DNA of 64,000 nucleotides from Athripsodes cinereus (lineage: Eukaryota > Arthropoda > Insecta > Trichoptera > Leptoceridae), in NCBI GenBank assembly GCA_947579605.1, contig OX388306.1, positions 1,984,001 through 2,048,000 on the forward strand, in the 5' to 3' direction. Positions within the stretch are counted from its first letter, which is position 1. Every line of letters starts with the position of its first letter. Position numbers and translations under genes: made by a program. Under the pieces are notes generated by a model. That model was not told the origin of the DNA and did not search any database. It saw nothing but the letters and a program-made list of their open reading frames with translations. Shown one piece after another: positions 54,750 to 64,000 of this stretch.

Positions 54750-56560
54750 ATATAACATGGGAATGACTCTGAGTAAAGAGTACTGTGAACAAATAAGAGA
54801 AAACGGAGCTTACAAGATTTTTCCCACCTGATTGAGTGAAGATTTTACAAAGAAAAATGTTTTTCATAATTTTAATTTAGCATAATTTTAATTTTACATA
54901 ATTTTAATTTTACAATAGTGTTTGTTTGTTTATATTTACTTTTGTTAATGCCGATGTTTTTATAAATGTGATTGATTTGACATATATATATACCCAATTT
55001 TCTTATTATCTTGTATGTACCTTTATTTTTTTTTATTTTTTTTAGAATTTAGAATTTCTAATTTATCAATTTGCCATTTGTGTACCTACATGTTTTGTAA
55101 TTTTAATAGATGTTTGTACTTAGACTGTAATTCTGTTTGATGTTTTTTACTTACTGTGTAGAGTCTTGATTGGTTTACGTATTATAGATGTTTATTGTTG
55201 TTGTATTATATTGTGAGATAAACTGTATGACTCTGTTACAATAAAAAAAAAAAAAATAAAATAAATATTACTCAGCAGACACCCCATATGCATAAAAAAA
55301 CAGTATGTGCAAACTACTGTTTTAAGTAGGAAACAGAAAAAAGCGTCCCGATGCTAATGAACCAACAACCTTCCTCTTGGTCATCCACGATCGTCTGTTA
55401 GACGACGCAACTCTCTTTCAGTTCAGGCCCACTTCTAAATATCATGGAATCATCTTGTCTGAAGCCTATTCATTTTCTTTAGAGTTCAGTTCTAAGCATC
55501 CAGTCCAGCACCTTTTCTTCAATCTACCATCAGACATTTTTCAAATTTATTTTATTGAACTTAACAAACAATACAGACACATACAAAGACCATTTGATAA
55601 AAACTTAAATCTAAACATCCTCCTTATAGAGACAAGTTTTGTGTAAAGGAGGGTAATTTTGTTTGTATCATATTCTCAAATAACTCTAGCTAATTATTTA
55701 TTAGAAGTATCTTCTCGTAGAACATAATGTTCAAAATAGGTTATGTAATTGAAACAAGTGTTTCTTTCTACTACGTGTGCACCAACACAATTACTAGTTC
55801 AAAATAGGATTTGGCAAAAGCTTAGCGTATCTTCATGCACATATATTATATTCATATAACTTTTCTACAGCTTTATAAGCAAGGCACGTTTAATAGGCAT
55901 AAATCCAATGCAATTTCATAAATAATTTCTAAGTATTAAAACAGGATAACATGCTTAAGATAGTATGATCATTGAGTAGGTATTATGTGTACTTATATTA
56001 TGTTCATCGAATCGGTGCAGTTGTTTGCGTGTTTCATCGTATTACTGAATTGACAGCATTAATTAGTTTAGGATTAATGATATGAAAACATTTGCACTTG
56101 TGTTGAATTTTTATTTAGCTTCTTGTTGCAATTGGGTATTGTAAACCTGTTCGTAATCTGAACCTAAACTGCAAATCTGTTTTTCTTAATCTGTTAGGTA
56201 CAATATCAAAAAAATGTTGGGTAAGGTGCAACTTCCCTTTACGAGTAAGCTAGAATATGTGTCAACGACGTTGCAAACAATACTTGTGTATTTTAGTTAC
56301 GAAAATTGACACTTTCTCTCAACGTCATCTATATTCGAACAAAAACGTAACGCTAAATGTGATTTGTCAAGGGTTGCTGATAATGTTAAACCATTTCGTT
56401 CGCTTCCAAGAACAACGTCATAAAGCGAAAAATGCGAGTTTTGAGTAAAAAATACAGAAATAGTGTAGGTATTTTATATTTATTTATTTATCAAATAAAC
56501 GGCTAATGCCTTATACATAAAATATTACAAAACCAAACAAAAAATATACATTTCACATCC
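54750..56560. other. Mostly unassigned
   Basis: 54840-54915 has an AATTTTAATTT(TA)CAT repeat three times. 54990-55255 ends in a long A run and may be a LINE 3' UTR. 55360-55460 may be an antisense LINE piece. The hairpin at 55617-55655 pairs with 1747-1785. 56475-56570 starts with a TTTATTTATTTATC run, like an antisense LINE tail. Confidence 0.35.
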
Positions 56561-56564
56561 AATC

Positions 56565-56785
56565 AAAATAAGTTACGATGATTTGGACATGTGGAACGTA
56601 TGGATGATAAAGAAAATGTACTTATCTGAAAAAGAGTCCAAGAATGGAACCACATGGCTTAATCACATGGATCAAAAAAAGATCAATCGGCTTGCGTGTA
56701 GATATGAGATAAGTTTCCATGACGCTTTGTCCTCTCTGCCTACCGCGCTTGGATACGGCGTCAGGGTAATAGTGTAGTAAAGAAA
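56565..56785 (+). pseudogene. LINE ORF2 C-terminus
   Basis: The plus strand encodes KLRWFGHVERMDDKENVLI, then in another frame MYLSEKESKNGTTWLNHMDQ, then RYEISFHDALSSLPTALGYG, with GCTTGGATACGGCGTCAGGG and TAATAGTGTAGTA as the tail. Two frames are needed. Confidence 0.75.
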
Positions 56786-56789
56786 ATTT

Positions 56790-58210
56790 TAAATCCTTAA
56801 CCCCTTAAATACCAGTAACTGTTTCAATTCCTGAATAATATTTGTTGTTGATTTCTGTTGCAATGTTCATCGCCCTTAACTACGGGATGCCTCATCGTAT
56901 GAACTGTACATACATAATCAGATGATTGCTGTTCACATTAAAAACACATTGATCTAAATCACTAGATGATGCACATAAAAAAAATGAAAATTTGGTGTTT
57001 CATTTCGAATGCAGGTGAGAAAGTAAATATACTTTGATACCTCTAGCTCTTTCTATGCCTTCATACTTCAAATAAAGAAAAAGTTAGGCACCAAAAGTTG
57101 ATAATTACTAAAAAGAAATAATATACTTCACGATTCGCTATATAAAGTTTATTTTCGAAAAAAAGTGAAAATCTTTTCAACAAAAATTCCCCCAAGTTTT
57201 ATGAATTTTTTGTGCAAAATAACGGAGAAATTTATATTAGTATGAAAATTAGTCAGTCTTATAAGTTTTTGGGCTCTACTAGCAACCACATATAAATTGT
57301 ATTTATTTTAAAATAATTTTCATAGTAAAATTACCTATAAAATAGGTACATATTTTTAAATTAGTGTGCACAATTAAATGACACCAAAAACATTATAAAT
57401 ATATTTTTTTAAACGTAATATAATTATTTATATGCTTTTGGAAATTAATTTGTACAACACACAGATGAAAGTTCATTCGGCACAAGCTACATAATATGTA
57501 GATCATCTTAATACCATAACAATTCTATAGTTTTGAGTTAAACAAAAGATGAGTAAATTTCATCATTTCATTGATCGCATATTATTTATTGCCTGCATGC
57601 AATGCACTTCTAGTACGTATTACAGTTATATTTCAATGGTAATACATTGTTATATTATATCTAAGTGTGAGACAGTGATCTTTCATGAGCTGCTCACTTT
57701 AAAAACACTGTATTGAACGACTTTTCAAAGCTGCCACGGTTCAGTATAACAAATTGTTTAACATTATTTATTGTTATTTTTTGTAGTATAGTCATTTCGC
57801 ACGCAGCGGATCGCAGTTTGGAGTTGGTTCACCTCATTGCAAGTGTTAAGGATCTTTGTCCAATATTGTAATTATTTTATAAATTTGATTTTGATTGATT
57901 GTAATACAGATATACAATTTTAATTCATAATGCAGTTAATAAAATACTTTAAATTAATTAAAAATATTTTGAGATGAATATGGGTCGATTAATTTAATCT
58001 TGAACTCAAATAGGTACTTTCATCCACTAGAACACTTTAAATAATGTCTTTGTAGTGTATTTGATTTTTTATAATTTTGGCAGTCAAATTATCAAAGTCG
58101 AGACTATATACCATAGGGCTACGGACCAGTCGAGTAGGTACTTCTGAATCGATAATTTACCTAATTTATTTATATAAAATATTTAAAAAAAATAATCTAT
58201 AAAGTGGGTT
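56790..58210. other. Unassigned A/T-rich sequence
   Basis: No gene or repeat partner recognised. Confidence 0.4.
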
Positions 58211-58214
58211 ACAA

Positions 58215-58615
58215 TACATTGGATTGGTCTGCAACGAATTTGATTTTATGTCCATTAATTCCTATTTTTAGCTAGTCTCTTTAGTTCTATGTATGAGTCA
58301 CAGTTCATGTCATTCTTCACTTGATCCATACAGGTGTCTTTTGGTCGGCCTCTATCCTTTCTGCCTTGCCCTTCGCGATGGTGATGTCGTGGCCAATCCA
58401 GTTTGCTCGTTGTAAACTGGATTTTTTTAAGGAATTAACTACTTTTGCCTACCTTGATCAACACCTCTTCTTTTTTACCATGTTCCGACCAATGGATCTT
58501 CAGCATGCGTCTGTATTACCACATCTCGAAGGCCGACAACCGTCCGCTTTCACTCACGTGTCTTTACTATATAACAGAATGCTCCAGAAATCACCTACTA
58601 TCTAAAATATTCTGC
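58215..58615 (-). pseudogene. LINE ORF2 C-terminal region, antisense
   Basis: ACATTGGATTGGTCTGCAAC aligns with GCATTGGTCTGCAACGAG at 10146, and TTTTTAGCTAGTCTCT with the 53-bp unit there, present here once. Further on, minus-strand sequence encodes GHDITIAKGKAERIEADQKT. A degraded copy of the element at 10140-10990. Confidence 0.6.
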
Positions 58616-59514
58616 ACACTAACAAAATACAGTCAGAAACACACATAAAACACAACTTAAACATAAAAAAACGATAAAATTAATTATTGATTATAAAGGT
58701 AAATACAAGGCAAAAAACATTATTAGTATTATCATAGAATATCTATGAAAATGAGGAGAATAAGACAAATCTTTTGAACCATAGGGAAACCTCGCTTATT
58801 TCCTACTAAAGGTAGAATTTGCTGGTTGTCCAAATAATGAAATGTCTGTCGAGTAAAAGTTTTAATATCTTCATTAACGTAGTTATGAAAAATTCAGTTC
58901 ATTCATTCAAAGCTTTTTGTGCCACTTGAGTTATTTATCCAAAGACATTTCTAAAGCTTTGATATGCGTAGTAAAAAAGTAGATATTAATATTATGTCTT
59001 GTGGTCAAGTCCATTCAATACAAAATAACATGATATCCAATAAATCAAAGCATCTCGTACATAATTTTTAAATTATCGAAACAATACTTTAATAATATTA
59101 TGAATTAAAACAAACTCGTGCGAGTATGTTTCTAATATAAAGCAAAGTATTTTATTTTTTATAATAATATAATCAAACCATTAAACATATATTATAATAT
59201 AAGGTTCAGCTTCTTGGATTGCATGGTTTGGATACCCCATAGAGAGATAGAGGCTGTATTGGTGGTGTATGTTGTTGTTTTTGAAATATGAGCATAGCCT
59301 TAAAGTGTTATTCCATTACGAAGAATGTTAAGAATTCGATATCTACCTACCTATCTATCTGTTCTAACAAAATTACGATTTATTGACTTTTAAATACCAA
59401 TTTTGATACAATACCAAACTTCATAATATATATACATTCGGCGTTGAATTGGTATTATTCTCTTAAATATTTTATTTTGTTCATTAGTACCTACTGTACG
59501 TAAGGACTATCCTA
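58616..59514. other. Unassigned A/T-rich sequence
   Basis: No gene or repeat partner recognised. Confidence 0.4.
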
Positions 59515-59515
59515 T

Positions 59516-59612
59516 AACATCACCATCACGGCATATCCCACAAATGGGGTAGCCAGCAGACCAGCTGCATGTAAGAAACATGCAAGCTGTCCTCTCCGTG
59601 CCAACGGACTAT
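59516..59612 (-). repeat. RepA 3' part, minus orientation
   Basis: CATCACCATCACGGCATATC, CCACAAATGGGGTAGCCAGC, GCAAGCTGTCCTCTCCGTGC. 5'-truncated. Confidence 0.8.
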
Positions 59613-60372
59613 CCTGAATATCTAATACCTATATAAATTCTCGTGTCACGGTATTTGTTATCATACTCCTCCGAAATGGCTAGACCGATTTTTATGAAGT
59701 TTTGTGTGCTTATCGGGTAGGTCTGAGACCAACATCTATTTTTTCGTATCCCTAAAAGTTAAAGGTGGTCCACCGTGGTGGAAGAAATCGCATAAATGCG
59801 ATAAACTCTTCTTTTGGTACTCTCTGCAGAAATTTTGTTGTGTATGTACTACATAATTATGTGGATAGGTACCTACCAGAAAAGTTATATTTATTTGTTT
59901 ATATTCTTTGCAGAACTATTTATATATGCGGATGGGTACCAGAAAAGTTATACATATTTATTTGTTTATATTCTATGCAGAAGTATTTATATATGCACAA
60001 GATTGATACTATCAATCGTACAATCAAATCTACGCCCTGTGTACAACCAAGAGCGAATAATGTTGAGTATTTATAACTAGTTTATTGTTCTCAGTAACAC
60101 CTGGTGTAAAATCTAGAATTATCATAATATATAATTACTTGTGTTTTTTTGAAATACCGACTCTGCGGGGTTCTACAGATTTTCAATACTTATTATTACT
60201 CATTAGCTTGGATGTCCTGGAAATTCAAAAAAATATTTTTACTTAATACATATTTTAATAATATTACTTTTTGCAACCATTGATTATGTCAACCAATAGA
60301 TATTGTTTGACATACCTTATCAATTATTGCAATGTCATTTAAGAAAATTGTAGAAAATTATTTTTAATATAT
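59613..60372. other. Unassigned, with a local tandem duplication
   Basis: 59865-59990 contains two copies of GGTACC(TA)CCAGAAAAGTTATA followed by ATTTGTTTATATTCT and GCAGAA-TATTTATATATGC. Otherwise nothing. Confidence 0.45.
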
Positions 60373-60374
60373 CT

Positions 60375-60550
60375 ATAACGAGAACCATGTGGCTTGACCA
60401 CGTGGATCCAATTCTTAAGGACGGCCGTGTGTTGAGTAAGAGAAACTGTTTGAATGTGGAGGAAGGAAGTGTGTAAAGATAGATCTGTTTGGCGTTCCGT
60501 TCTCTCTGCCTATCCCACTTGGGACACGGCGTGAGGGTGTAATATAGTAT
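60375..60550 (+). pseudogene. LINE ORF2 end and 3' tail
   Basis: RTMWLDHVDPILKDGRVLS, a decayed VEEGSV*RSVWRSV-type segment, then TGCCTATCCCACTTGGGACA, CGGCGTGAGGGTGTAATATA. It defines the tail that RepA resembles. Confidence 0.72.
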
Positions 60551-60562
60551 ATATCTATACAA

Positions 60563-60772
60563 TCATGGGATATTTCTCTTTGTCGAAAACAGTACTATAC
60601 ACACTATATTTCCAAAGCCTATTCTGTGATATCGAGATGGCTCAATTAGTCTGCCTTTTGCCTCACCCTGTGCTGAGCGAAGCATGAGCCGTCTTTCACT
60701 GATGGTCTCGATTTTGCACATCTCCGAATAATAAGATGGTGATACACACTTCAAAGCCGAAAACACCATCAC
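60563..60772 (-). other. Unrecognised open frame in a G+C-richer patch
   Basis: A 69-codon frame with residues SERRLMLRSAQGEAKGRLIE then PSRYHRIGFGN is more protein-like than the surroundings. It is followed by the LINE tail at 60375-60550 on the opposite strand. It may be another retroelement fragment; no family is recognised. Confidence 0.25.
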
Positions 60773-61004
60773 ACATAATTATCTTTGATGTAATTTATGA
60801 TGGAATATTTGGACGCCTAGTTGGTATCATTTGTTATAAGTATGTTCATTTCCTTTTCTTTTTGTTTCACTTCCTTTTGCACGAGGAACATGGGGTGACT
60901 ATTTCGATGCAGCCAATGGGGTAAGATATTTACCATTGAGTCTATAGGCCCACAATGTTTAATGCATTAAAAATGCTCGCACATTATACTCTCTTACAAT
61001 TTGG

Positions 61005-61165
61005 TTTGTATGATCAAGGGTAGATACGTATTGATTACATTGAATAGGAAAGCATGCATGTGGAACTGAATAAAGGTTGTGAAAGCAAAAATTGAATGCA
61101 AGCTTGGAATGAATAGAGTCCAAACTTTTCTACTAGCCTCGCAAAGGGTTGCCGTATATAAGTAC
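61005..61165 (+). pseudogene. LINE ORF2 end, decayed
   Basis: ATTGATTACATTGAATAGGA, AAGCATGCATGTGGAAC parallels the RVLSTLNRRACMR segment at 22285-22320, followed by a decayed CKLGMNRVQTF segment and CTCGCAAAGGGTTGCCG. Confidence 0.5.
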
Positions 61166-61167
61166 CC

Positions 61168-61630
61168 ATGGGTATTGGCTGAATCAATTAATAAAAATTA
61201 AGTAGAGTACGTAGAGGGGCTGGTGTAAATTAGTGTTTAAAATCTTTAAAAAACTGGTACGCTCAAAGAGTTGGAGTCTAATTCTATTTCAGTACTCTAC
61301 GGGGTTCCAGTCTATAGCGATTAGTGAGTTTTTTTTTTAATTTTTCTCAATTCTGGAAGTTGATTCTCTGCTGGAGATCGAAATCTTTATTAAAATACGA
61401 TTTCCCGGTACGGCATCGGCACAGGTTAAAGTTCTGAGGTGAAATAATAGTGTAAAATAATTTTAAAATGTAGAATAATTTACTACATAAATTATGTAAA
61501 TTAATACAGACAATAATGACTGCGTTTTACAAAACTGATTGAGATTCGATTAAAGTTATTACAATAAAAAACAGTTTTAATATACGAATAATACTAAGAA
61601 TTTGAGTCTAAATAAAATAAAGTAAGATAT
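61168..61630. other. Unassigned sequence
   Basis: No gene or repeat partner recognised. Confidence 0.35.
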
Positions 61631-61800
61631 GAATTGGTCTCCCACCTTTTTCAGTTAGTTTCCGAGTGTTCTGTTAATGTTAGGTGTTCATGAAACATCA
61701 CTTTATTTAATATCCTTAATTCAGTAATGAGGTATCCCTGTCATCCTGAATTTCTTAATTTTTTGTTGGCACGTAAAAAACAGCTTGCATGTTTATTCCA
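61631..61800 (+). repeat. RepA, degenerate
   Basis: ATTGGTCTCCCACCTTTTTC, TTTCCGAGTGTTCTGTTAAT, GTTAGGTGTTCATGAAA, ATGAGGTATCCCTGTCATCC, TTGTTGGCACGTAAAAAACA. 3' tail missing. Confidence 0.65.
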
Positions 61801-61839
61801 TACAGGGCGAGATTATCGCTATATCTTATAAATACTATA

Positions 61840-62072
61840 CTATACTATACCATCACAGCATATCCCACAAGTGGGGTAGCCAGCAGATCAGCTGCATGTA
61901 AGAAACATGCAAACTGTCCTCTTCGTGCCAATATAAAATCAAGACATTCAGGATGGGTGGCAAACCTCATCGCTGAATTTAAGATGTATAATGGTCTCCC
62001 ACTCTTCTGCGTAAGTTTTCGAGTGTCCTGTAAAAGGCAGGTGTTCGAAAAAATTAAGACATTATACATCTT
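61840..62072 (-). repeat. RepA with internal inversion
   Basis: 61840-61992 is the RepA 3' half in minus orientation (CCATCACAGCATATCCCACA to GCTGAATTTAAGATGTATAA). At 61993 the sequence flips: 61993-62072 is the RepA 5' part in plus orientation (GGTCTCCCACTCTTCTGCG to ATTAAGACATTATACATCTT). The 12 bases at the flip, AAGATGTATAAT, recur inverted at the outer edge. On the minus strand this reads as an inverted 5' part followed by a sense 3' part, the twin-priming arrangement. Confidence 0.82.
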
Positions 62073-62348
62073 ATAAATGCGTCGGTTAAAAAAAGCACTA
62101 TTGTTTTCCGCTCACAGAATATTCTTGACGATTCCAAAAACTCTCTTATTAATATAACAAGGTTATCGTGGCGATAGGAATTTCGTTAAAGTATAAATTA
62201 CTACTCAATTAGAGCGAACTTGTTCCAAATGTAGTAGGTTTGTTTGCACTGTAGGTACATAATATTCTAGAGAGCGACATTGAAATGTAAGAATGTTGCC
62301 CGCGTCTAAGAGAGTAGGTACTCTTAACCAAGCCTTGAGTCGATTCAC

Positions 62349-62533
62349 TAGCGTCGAAACTCTGTGTCATGCACTCCTAAAGGAAATTCACATAATTATT
62401 ATGTATGTGTATCATATACAACATACCTACCTAGTTAATACCTATTCAAATAGGTTGACTATCGGTGAGTAGAATTATGTAACTGGAATGATTAATCTAG
62501 CGCGGTTCAAAATCAAAAATATGATTAACATCT
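62349..62533 (+). repeat. Dispersed repeat, family W copy 2
   Basis: Matches 46527-46700 (ACTCTGTGTCATGCACTCCT, ACATACCTACCTAGTTAATA, CCTATTCAAATAGGTTGACT). Confidence 0.75.
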
Positions 62534-63000
62534 ACACTTCTTAGTAAGTAGAATCTAGTCTTCGACATCGAACTGTGTCAAAACTTCATAAAACAACTAA
62601 TTAAGAATGCAAAATAATGGCGAATATTGGTATTTCCTCTTCAATTTAAAAATGAATAAAAAAAATATTCGTAAGAATTTTACAGGACATTTTGAAACAA
62701 GAACCGAATAGAATGGAACATTATTTTATTCCTTCACAAAATTATTGTAATAATAAATGAATCTACAGGGGGCGCACTATTTTAAAATATCTACTACTAC
62801 TACTAGGCTCAAATTCCATTGGCATGAAAATGAAAAAATGGGGAGTGGATTAAATTATAATGATTACCATAATCTATTTCAAGGAGAGAAAATACACTAT
62901 GTTAAAATAGAAACACTTTATTGTAAAAATATTCTCTAAGAAGACAACGCAATACCGTCAAAATATCCTTAAACACTATTATGATCATGTTATTTATTAA

Positions 63001-63665
63001 GGGCCGCGATATCCAAATAGAAGTTAACCAGTGGTTAAGTAATCAACTGTTATGAGTTAACTTGTTAATGTTCGGCGTTTGGTGATATCATGAAAATTTA
63101 CAATGGTTACTTAACCAGAGGTTAACTTTCTGTAGTGATGTAAACAGTATTCACATATGGCAATACCTTAGTACAAATCGGTTGAAATTTAATTTTTACG
63201 CACTTTTGTCGTACGAGTGGCAACACTAGGGAAGTTATTTGACACTTCACTGGTTGTTTGGAGCCGCCATTTTAAATTTTAACGTGTTGCTCATGTTAAC
63301 GAGTGTTTTGAAAGTATCAATAATATTGTTCATCGGATGATGTATCAACATTATTATGAAGATAATTATCCAGTTTTGATCAATATATTATATTATTATA
63401 ACATAATATTCTCAAACCAAAATGACAAACAATGTATCTGTCAAATTGATGACATATATAGCACCATCTACAGACGAAAAAAATATTCATTCTCAAAGTT
63501 AACTCGTGGATTCGATAGTTAACTCATGAAAATCGGGTGGTTATAAAATAATAACCACTTGTTATCTCCGTAACAGACATTGGATATCACCATTTCTTGA
63601 GTTAACTTATGGTTAACTCTTGACAACAAGTTAACTACTTGGTTAACGTTTTGGATATCGCGGCC
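63001..63665. mobile_element. TTAA-flanked non-autonomous DNA element, Harbinger-like
   Basis: The termini are GGGCCGCGATATCCAAA and, reverse complemented, GGCCGCGATATCCAAAA. TTAA is present on both sides (62997-63000, 63666-63669). Ten exact GTTAAC motifs lie inside: 63023, 63056, 63121, 63295, 63498, 63518, 63601, 63612, 63630 and 63642, clustered near both ends. GGGCC-type ends and TWA-type targets fit PIF/Harbinger; piggyBac also uses TTAA but its ends start with CCY. The body is non-coding. Confidence 0.78.
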
Positions 63666-63744
63666 TTAATTAATTTATAGCTGTTTACAATTTACACGTG
63701 GATTGTCCTCTTCATGCCAATAAAATTAAACAAAATTATCTATG

Positions 63745-63940
63745 ATTTGCGGACTCTAGAGAGTGTGGAGGTGTTCAAGACGAGGTTAAAAACCCTTTTG
63801 TTCAGGAGGTGTTATTTATTTATTTATTTCTTAAATATACATATATGATTCTTGAATGGGCCCTTTCGGTGGTTTTTCCACAAAAAGGCGCATGTTAAAT
63901 AAGTTTTCTAGTTATTATTATTATTAATTATATTTATCAT
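63745..63940 (+). pseudogene. LINE 3' end (ESVEVFKTRLK type)
   Basis: The plus strand encodes RESVEVFKTRLKTLLFRR, then after a TTATTTATTTATTT stretch ILEWALSVVFPQKGAC, then an A/T-rich UTR. It is the sense counterpart of 52420-52565; FK-RLK-LLF is a common CR1/Jockey-like ORF2 end. Confidence 0.7.
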
Positions 63941-64000
63941 TTCAAAAATCGACATAGTGTTATTTGTCTCCAGCAGACAGAACATTACCATTTCGAATGT

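Noticed and set aside
55377..55646. 89-codon plus-strand frame as a host exon
   Set aside because: The G+C-richer start looks like an antisense LINE piece; there is no splice site pair or motif to support an exon.
59765..60080. Overlapping plus-strand frames of 103 and 88 codons
   Set aside because: Both arise from a local tandem duplication with CAGAAAAGTTATA; no protein motif.

Overview
This is an A/T-rich animal (insect) genomic window with one recognisable host gene and a great deal of mobile-element debris. The gene is an Odd-skipped family zinc-finger factor with the family's TDERP inter-finger linker. Together with dense tRNA-derived SINEs, non-LTR retrotransposon tails, hAT, Tigger and Harbinger-like MITEs and frequent TAGGTACCTA and TATTATAATA-type words, this suggests a hemipteran, possibly aphid-like. 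That placement is an inference from base composition and repeat style, not a proof.

Host gene (about 1-7110, minus strand). The coding exon at 5237-6294 holds the start codon, about 300 residues of low-complexity N-terminus, C2H2 finger 1 and most of finger 2. It ends at a clean GTAAGA donor. The remaining fingers are not in the window, so the intron runs off the left edge and is longer than 5.2 kb. Upstream, a G+C-rich island at about 7070-7140 carries an initiator and a correctly spaced DPE, giving a candidate TATA-less promoter and an ~810-nt leader. The intron carries a Tigger-like deletion derivative, a MITE end and retroposon scraps.

The remaining ~57 kb is intergenic or very distant regulatory DNA filled with transposons. 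Five groups recur. (1) 5'-truncated LINE tails, many ending in (GAA)n or in a GGTATAGTA tail; some show exact target-site duplications (TSDs) or a 5' inversion. (2) A ~260-bp retroposon called RepA here, whose 3' end resembles one of the LINE tails, suggesting a SINE/LINE partnership. (3) A tRNA-derived SINE (SINE1) with intact A and B boxes. (4) A ~150-210-bp retroposon called HP here, two copies of which are almost perfect hairpins yet are flanked by 11- and 13-bp direct repeats. (5) DNA transposon derivatives: Tigger-like (TA TSD), two hAT MITEs (one with a perfect 8-bp TSD), a TTAA-flanked Harbinger-like element with ten GTTAAC motifs, a ~385-bp MITE pair, several fold-backs, and an element with inverted arrays of 20-bp units.

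Apart from the zinc-finger gene I see no second protein-coding host gene, no true tRNA or rRNA gene and no CRISPR array. The other open frames are retroelement remnants or chance frames. I found no intact transposase or reverse transcriptase, so all elements here look non-autonomous or dead.
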